Assembly: GCF_040939785.1 (NCBI RefSeq)
Contig: NZ_CP162553.1
Coordinates: 1,798,001 to 1,862,000, forward strand
Direction of reading: 5' to 3'
Length of the DNA stretch: 64,000 nt
From: Bradyrhizobium lupini
Lineage (GTDB): Bacteria; Pseudomonadota; Alphaproteobacteria; Rhizobiales; Xanthobacteraceae
The position numbers were made by a program, and so were the translations under genes. A model generated the notes under the pieces. That model was given only the letters and a program-made list of their open reading frames with translations, was not told where the DNA came from and did no database searches. Below, piece after piece: positions 61,525 to 64,000 of the stretch (positions within the stretch are counted from its first letter, which is position 1; the number at the start of each line of letters is the position of its first letter).

Positions 61525-63327
61525 TCAGCCGCCCTTGCCGTCGTCCTTCTTCTTCTCCTTCTCCGCCTGCGCAGCCGAGGAGTTCGAATTGTCGTCGGTC
61601 ATACCGTTTGCAATCTTGGCCTCGATCTTCGGAAGCTCATCCGCTTCGGGCTTGAGATCGCGGGCGTGGGCCCACTGGAACTTGGCTTCCAGCGTGCGGC
61701 CGACGCGCCAATAGGCGTCGCCAAGGTGATCGTTGATAGTGGGATCCTCGGGCTTGAGATCAATGGCGCGCTCGAGGTTCTTCACCGCGTCCTCGTAATT
61801 GCCGATGCGGTAATAGGCCCAGCCAAGGGGGTCGACGATGTAGCCGTCATCCGGGCGCTGCTCGACTGCCCGCTTGATCATCTTCATGCCTTCGTCGAGA
61901 TTGATGCCCTGGTCAATCCAGGAATAGCCGAGATAGTTGAGGACGTGCGGCTGGTCGGGTTGCAGCTCGAGCGCCTTCTTCATGTCGGCTTCGGCCTTGC
62001 CCCACTGCTTGGAGCGCTCCTCGCAGATGCCGCGATAATAATACCAGACGCTGTTGGCCTTATCGTTGCCGGCCGGCAGCACGTCGACGCCTTGCGAATA
62101 GGTCGCGCCGCATTCGCCGAACTTCTTGCGGCCGCGCTCGATGTTGCCGAGCGCCATGATGGCTTCGAGATCCTTGGGATCCTCAGTGGTGACGCCCTTG
62201 AGGATCTTGATCGCCTCGTCGGTGCGGTCGGCGGAATCCAGATCGATGGCGAGCTGGATTTGGGCGTTGCGCTTGAGTGGAGAGGACGACGGCACCCGCT
62301 CGTAGACCTTGATCGCCATCTGCGGCCGCTTCACCGATTCATAGAGATCGGCGAGCGAGAGCAGCGCCAGGGGATGGGTGGGCTGCAGGTAGAGCGAGAG
62401 CTGGAGGTAGACCAGCGCCAGATCCTCGCCGCCGCGGCGGGTCAGTGTGGCGCCGATGCCGTAGAGTGCTTCTGCGGCGCCGGCTTGCGCGCTATCGACC
62501 AGCGGCGGCATCTTCTTGCCGGCCTTGGTGTCGCGCAACCCTTCCACGATCAGCGGATGGCGGGCGAGCTTCTTGTCGAAAGCCTGGTAGACCGTGGTCG
62601 CGGCGGCCGAGTCCTTGTTGCGAGATAGCCAGCGCGCATAGGCCTCGGTGACACGCAACATGGAATCGTCGAGCTTGTAGGCACGCTCGAACCGGGTGCC
62701 AGCGTCTTTCTCCTTGCCGGCGAGTTCGAGGATCATGCCGGCATGGAGATCCTTGAACAGCGGATACCATTCAGGACCGGCCAGCTTGTCGATGGTGGCG
62801 ACGCCGCCCTTGGCATCCCCCGCACCATAGGCGGCCCAGCCCGACAGCAGCGTGGCGACGAGATCGGTGATCGGACCGCGGATCGACTGGTTGATGTTGG
62901 TCTGCGCGGTCGCGTACTTCTTGAACTTGAGATCGTGCACGCCAACGACGAGCCGTGCAACGCGGTTGGTCTTGTCGATGGTCAGGATGCGCTCGGCGAG
63001 CTTGACAGCCTCGTCGATGTCACCGTCGGCGACCGAGGAGATGAAGGCGCGGTCGAGCAGCTCGTTGTTCTTGGGGTCGGTGCGCAGGGCCGAGCGATAG
63101 AATGCAGCGGCGGAGGCCGCGTCGCGCTCGACGCTGGCGTGGCGGGCGGCGAGATAGCTGCCGGAGGTGGTCAGCGCCTTCAGATCGTTTCGGGTCGGAA
63201 ACTGCGCCGCCGTGTCGGACGGATGGTCCGGCGTCTGCGCCCGGACCGCGCCGGGGACCGTCGCCATCGCTGAGCCCATGAGGGCAATGGCGGCAACAGT
63301 CCAACGGTTGAAACGATTTGAAAGCAT
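61525..63327 (-). CDS. Exported TPR-repeat protein, 600 aa
   Basis: A signal peptide (about residues 1-30, WTVAAIALMGSAMATVPGAV then RAQ) is followed by a long array of tetratricopeptide helices, e.g. ASAAAFYRSALRTDPKNNEL, WYYYRGICEERSKQWGKAEA and HVLNYLGYSWIDQGINLDEG, giving roughly a dozen repeats to about residue 570. The last 30 residues are Lys/Asp/Ser-rich. Such periplasmic or outer-membrane-facing TPR proteins act as scaffolds; no enzymatic motif is visible. AAGGCGAG lies 6 nt before the ATG at 63327. The gene is upstream of ispE and downstream of the ETF-QO gene, with a 330-bp gap. Confidence 0.9.
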   Translation of the reverse strand: MLSNRFNRWTVAAIALMGSAMATVPGAVRAQTPDHPSDTAAQFPTRNDLKALTTSGSYLAARHASVERDAASAAAFYRSALRTDPKNNELLDRAFISSVADGDIDEAVKLAERILTIDKTNRVARLVVGVHDLKFKKYATAQTNINQSIRGPITDLVATLLSGWAAYGAGDAKGGVATIDKLAGPEWYPLFKDLHAGMILELAGKEKDAGTRFERAYKLDDSMLRVTEAYARWLSRNKDSAAATTVYQAFDKKLARHPLIVEGLRDTKAGKKMPPLVDSAQAGAAEALYGIGATLTRRGGEDLALVYLQLSLYLQPTHPLALLSLADLYESVKRPQMAIKVYERVPSSSPLKRNAQIQLAIDLDSADRTDEAIKILKGVTTEDPKDLEAIMALGNIERGRKKFGECGATYSQGVDVLPAGNDKANSVWYYYRGICEERSKQWGKAEADMKKALELQPDQPHVLNYLGYSWIDQGINLDEGMKMIKRAVEQRPDDGYIVDPLGWAYYRIGNYEDAVKNLERAIDLKPEDPTINDHLGDAYWRVGRTLEAKFQWAHARDLKPEADELPKIEAKIANGMTDDNSNSSAAQAEKEKKKDDGKGG

Positions 63328-63656
63328 CGGGGCTCGCCTTGAGTTGGTAGTGCCTGGGTTTGCAGAAGGCCGTATCGCAAGCGAACGCGGCCGGTGGCAT
63401 GGGACCCGGAACCGTCAGGCCGACAATGCCGCTTTTGGCGCTTCACCGCAAGGATCGGGCCGGGCGATCCCCTCCGCACGGCACAAATCGGCCAAGTGAC
63501 CCGTCAAGAGCGCCCCAAGACGCCGCCAGTATGGCCTTATCGTGACCACGGGGACCGCGGCCGGGTTCTCACGCGAACGTGCGTCACAGGGCGAAGATCA
63601 CGCAACTCTGGTCACATTGGCCTCGGTCACATGGATCGTGACTTGCTGACCCCAGC
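63328..63656. other. Intergenic region, no gene seen
   Basis: About 330 bp between the ETF-QO stop and the TPR start. Overlapping short frames have no coding character. A direct repeat GGTCACATTGG/GGTCACATGG occurs at about 63610-63632. The promoter of the TPR gene is expected on the right-hand portion toward 63330-63450; I found no clear boxes or a terminator for ETF-QO. Confidence 0.5.
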
Positions 63657-64000
63657 CTACATGGCCTCGTAGTTCGGACCGCCGCCGCCCTCCGGGGGAA
63701 CCCAGGTGATGTTGCCGTTGGGGTCCTTCACGTCGCAGGTTTTGCAGTGAACGCAGTTCTGGGCATTGATCTGGAAGCGCGGGCCCGAACCTTCCTCGAT
63801 CCACTCATAGACGCCGGCCGGGCAATAGCGATTCGAGGGACCGGCAAACACGTCGTGCTCGGAGGTCTTCTGGAGGTTCATGTCCGTGACCTTGAGATGG
63901 ACCGGCTGGTCCTCCTCATGATTGGTATTGGACAGGAACACCGACGAGAGCTTGTCGAAGGAAATCTTGCCGTCCGGCTTCGGGTAGGTTCTCGGCGCGT
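63657..64000 (-). CDS. Electron transfer flavoprotein-ubiquinone oxidoreductase, C-terminal part (runs off window end)
   Basis: About 114 C-terminal residues are in the window and the frame is open to base 64000. ETF-QO passes electrons from acyl-CoA and other dehydrogenases, via ETF, to ubiquinone at the membrane. The [4Fe-4S] ligands are visible: Cys in [11 protein letters not shown] and three in [17 protein letters not shown], followed by [18 protein letters not shown], the canonical end of the family. A shorter frame starting at GTG 63941 is an artefact of the window edge; the upstream residues [18 protein letters not shown] continue the same protein. Its start and the flavin and quinone domains are outside. 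Confidence 0.93.
   Translation of the reverse strand, partial: APRTYPKPDGKISFDKLSSVFLSNTNHEEDQPVHLKVTDMNLQKTSEHDVFAGPSNRYCPAGVYEWIEEGSGPRFQINAQNCVHCKTCDVKDPNGNITWVPPEGGGGPNYEAM

Noticed and set aside
1..64000. CRISPR arrays, insertion sequences, prophage or integrated element
   Set aside because: No regularly spaced repeats, transposase, integrase or phage genes were seen; the palindromic repeats are dispersed intergenic elements.

Overview
The window looks like ordinary chromosome of a high-GC alphaproteobacterium, most likely Bradyrhizobium or a close relative. This rests on the gene families: a CbbR-controlled Calvin-cycle fructose bisphosphatase, four large methyl-accepting proteins, a PpdK with an Ala/Lys/Pro-rich tail, DUF4142, DUF1236, DUF2007, DUF6894 and TIGR02301 proteins, and several classes of dispersed palindromic repeat. 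I see no prophage, insertion sequence, CRISPR array or secretion island.

Layout. 1-1409: 3' part present of cbbF (its N-terminal half) facing cbbR. 1410-4428: small proteins, then an MFS pump with a TetR repressor; the two promoters share an 18-bp operator-like sequence. 4500-5461: gene-free, palindrome-rich repeat block. 5468-8465: N-carbamoyl-D-amino-acid amidohydrolase and a run of small lineage-specific proteins. 8664-16921: tRNA-Pro(CGG), tsaC, an FAD-linked hydroxyacid dehydrogenase, a GNAT, a frameshifted nudK, a GrdB-like protein with a CoA-transferase, an SRAP protein and a second Nudix enzyme. 17064-19162: a cupredoxin / DUF4142 pair next to an ECF sigma gene; both promoters carry GGGAAC-N16-CATCCAA. 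19204-25366: sulfurtransferase-dihydroorotase pair, ygfZ-tag-HD hydrolase overlapping run, a phosphatase and a Nudix-wHTH NAD regulator (nadQ type). 25416-28125: frameshifted DUF2339 membrane protein. 28129-36494: four consecutive chemoreceptor genes, all on the minus strand. 36702-40104: small proteins, acuI, an MFS transporter. 40329-44039: nadABC with two NadQ-type operator palindromes. 44044-49757: SleB-type cell-wall hydrolase, ppdK and two small proteins. 50026-53072: glyQS flanked by two copies of one repeat. 53266-56825: sppA, trmN6-like methyltransferase, DUF2007, polyprenyl diphosphate synthase. 57237-60584: HxlR regulator, fabF-like synthase, LysE exporter, alpha/beta hydrolase. 60612-64000: ispE, a TPR protein and the C-terminal part of ETF-ubiquinone oxidoreductase.

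The most informative signals are regulatory: a self-controlled ECF regulon (which also corrects the sigma start codon), NadQ-type sites before nadA with a candidate regulator 15 kb away, and a TetR operator pair. Three genes (nudK, the DUF2339 gene and the 3' end of nadB) carry single-base frame disruptions, two of them in C homopolymers, which suggests sequence errors. I found no convincing new multi-gene system; the best leads are the ECF-cupredoxin-DUF4142 unit and the GrdB-like / CoA-transferase pair.
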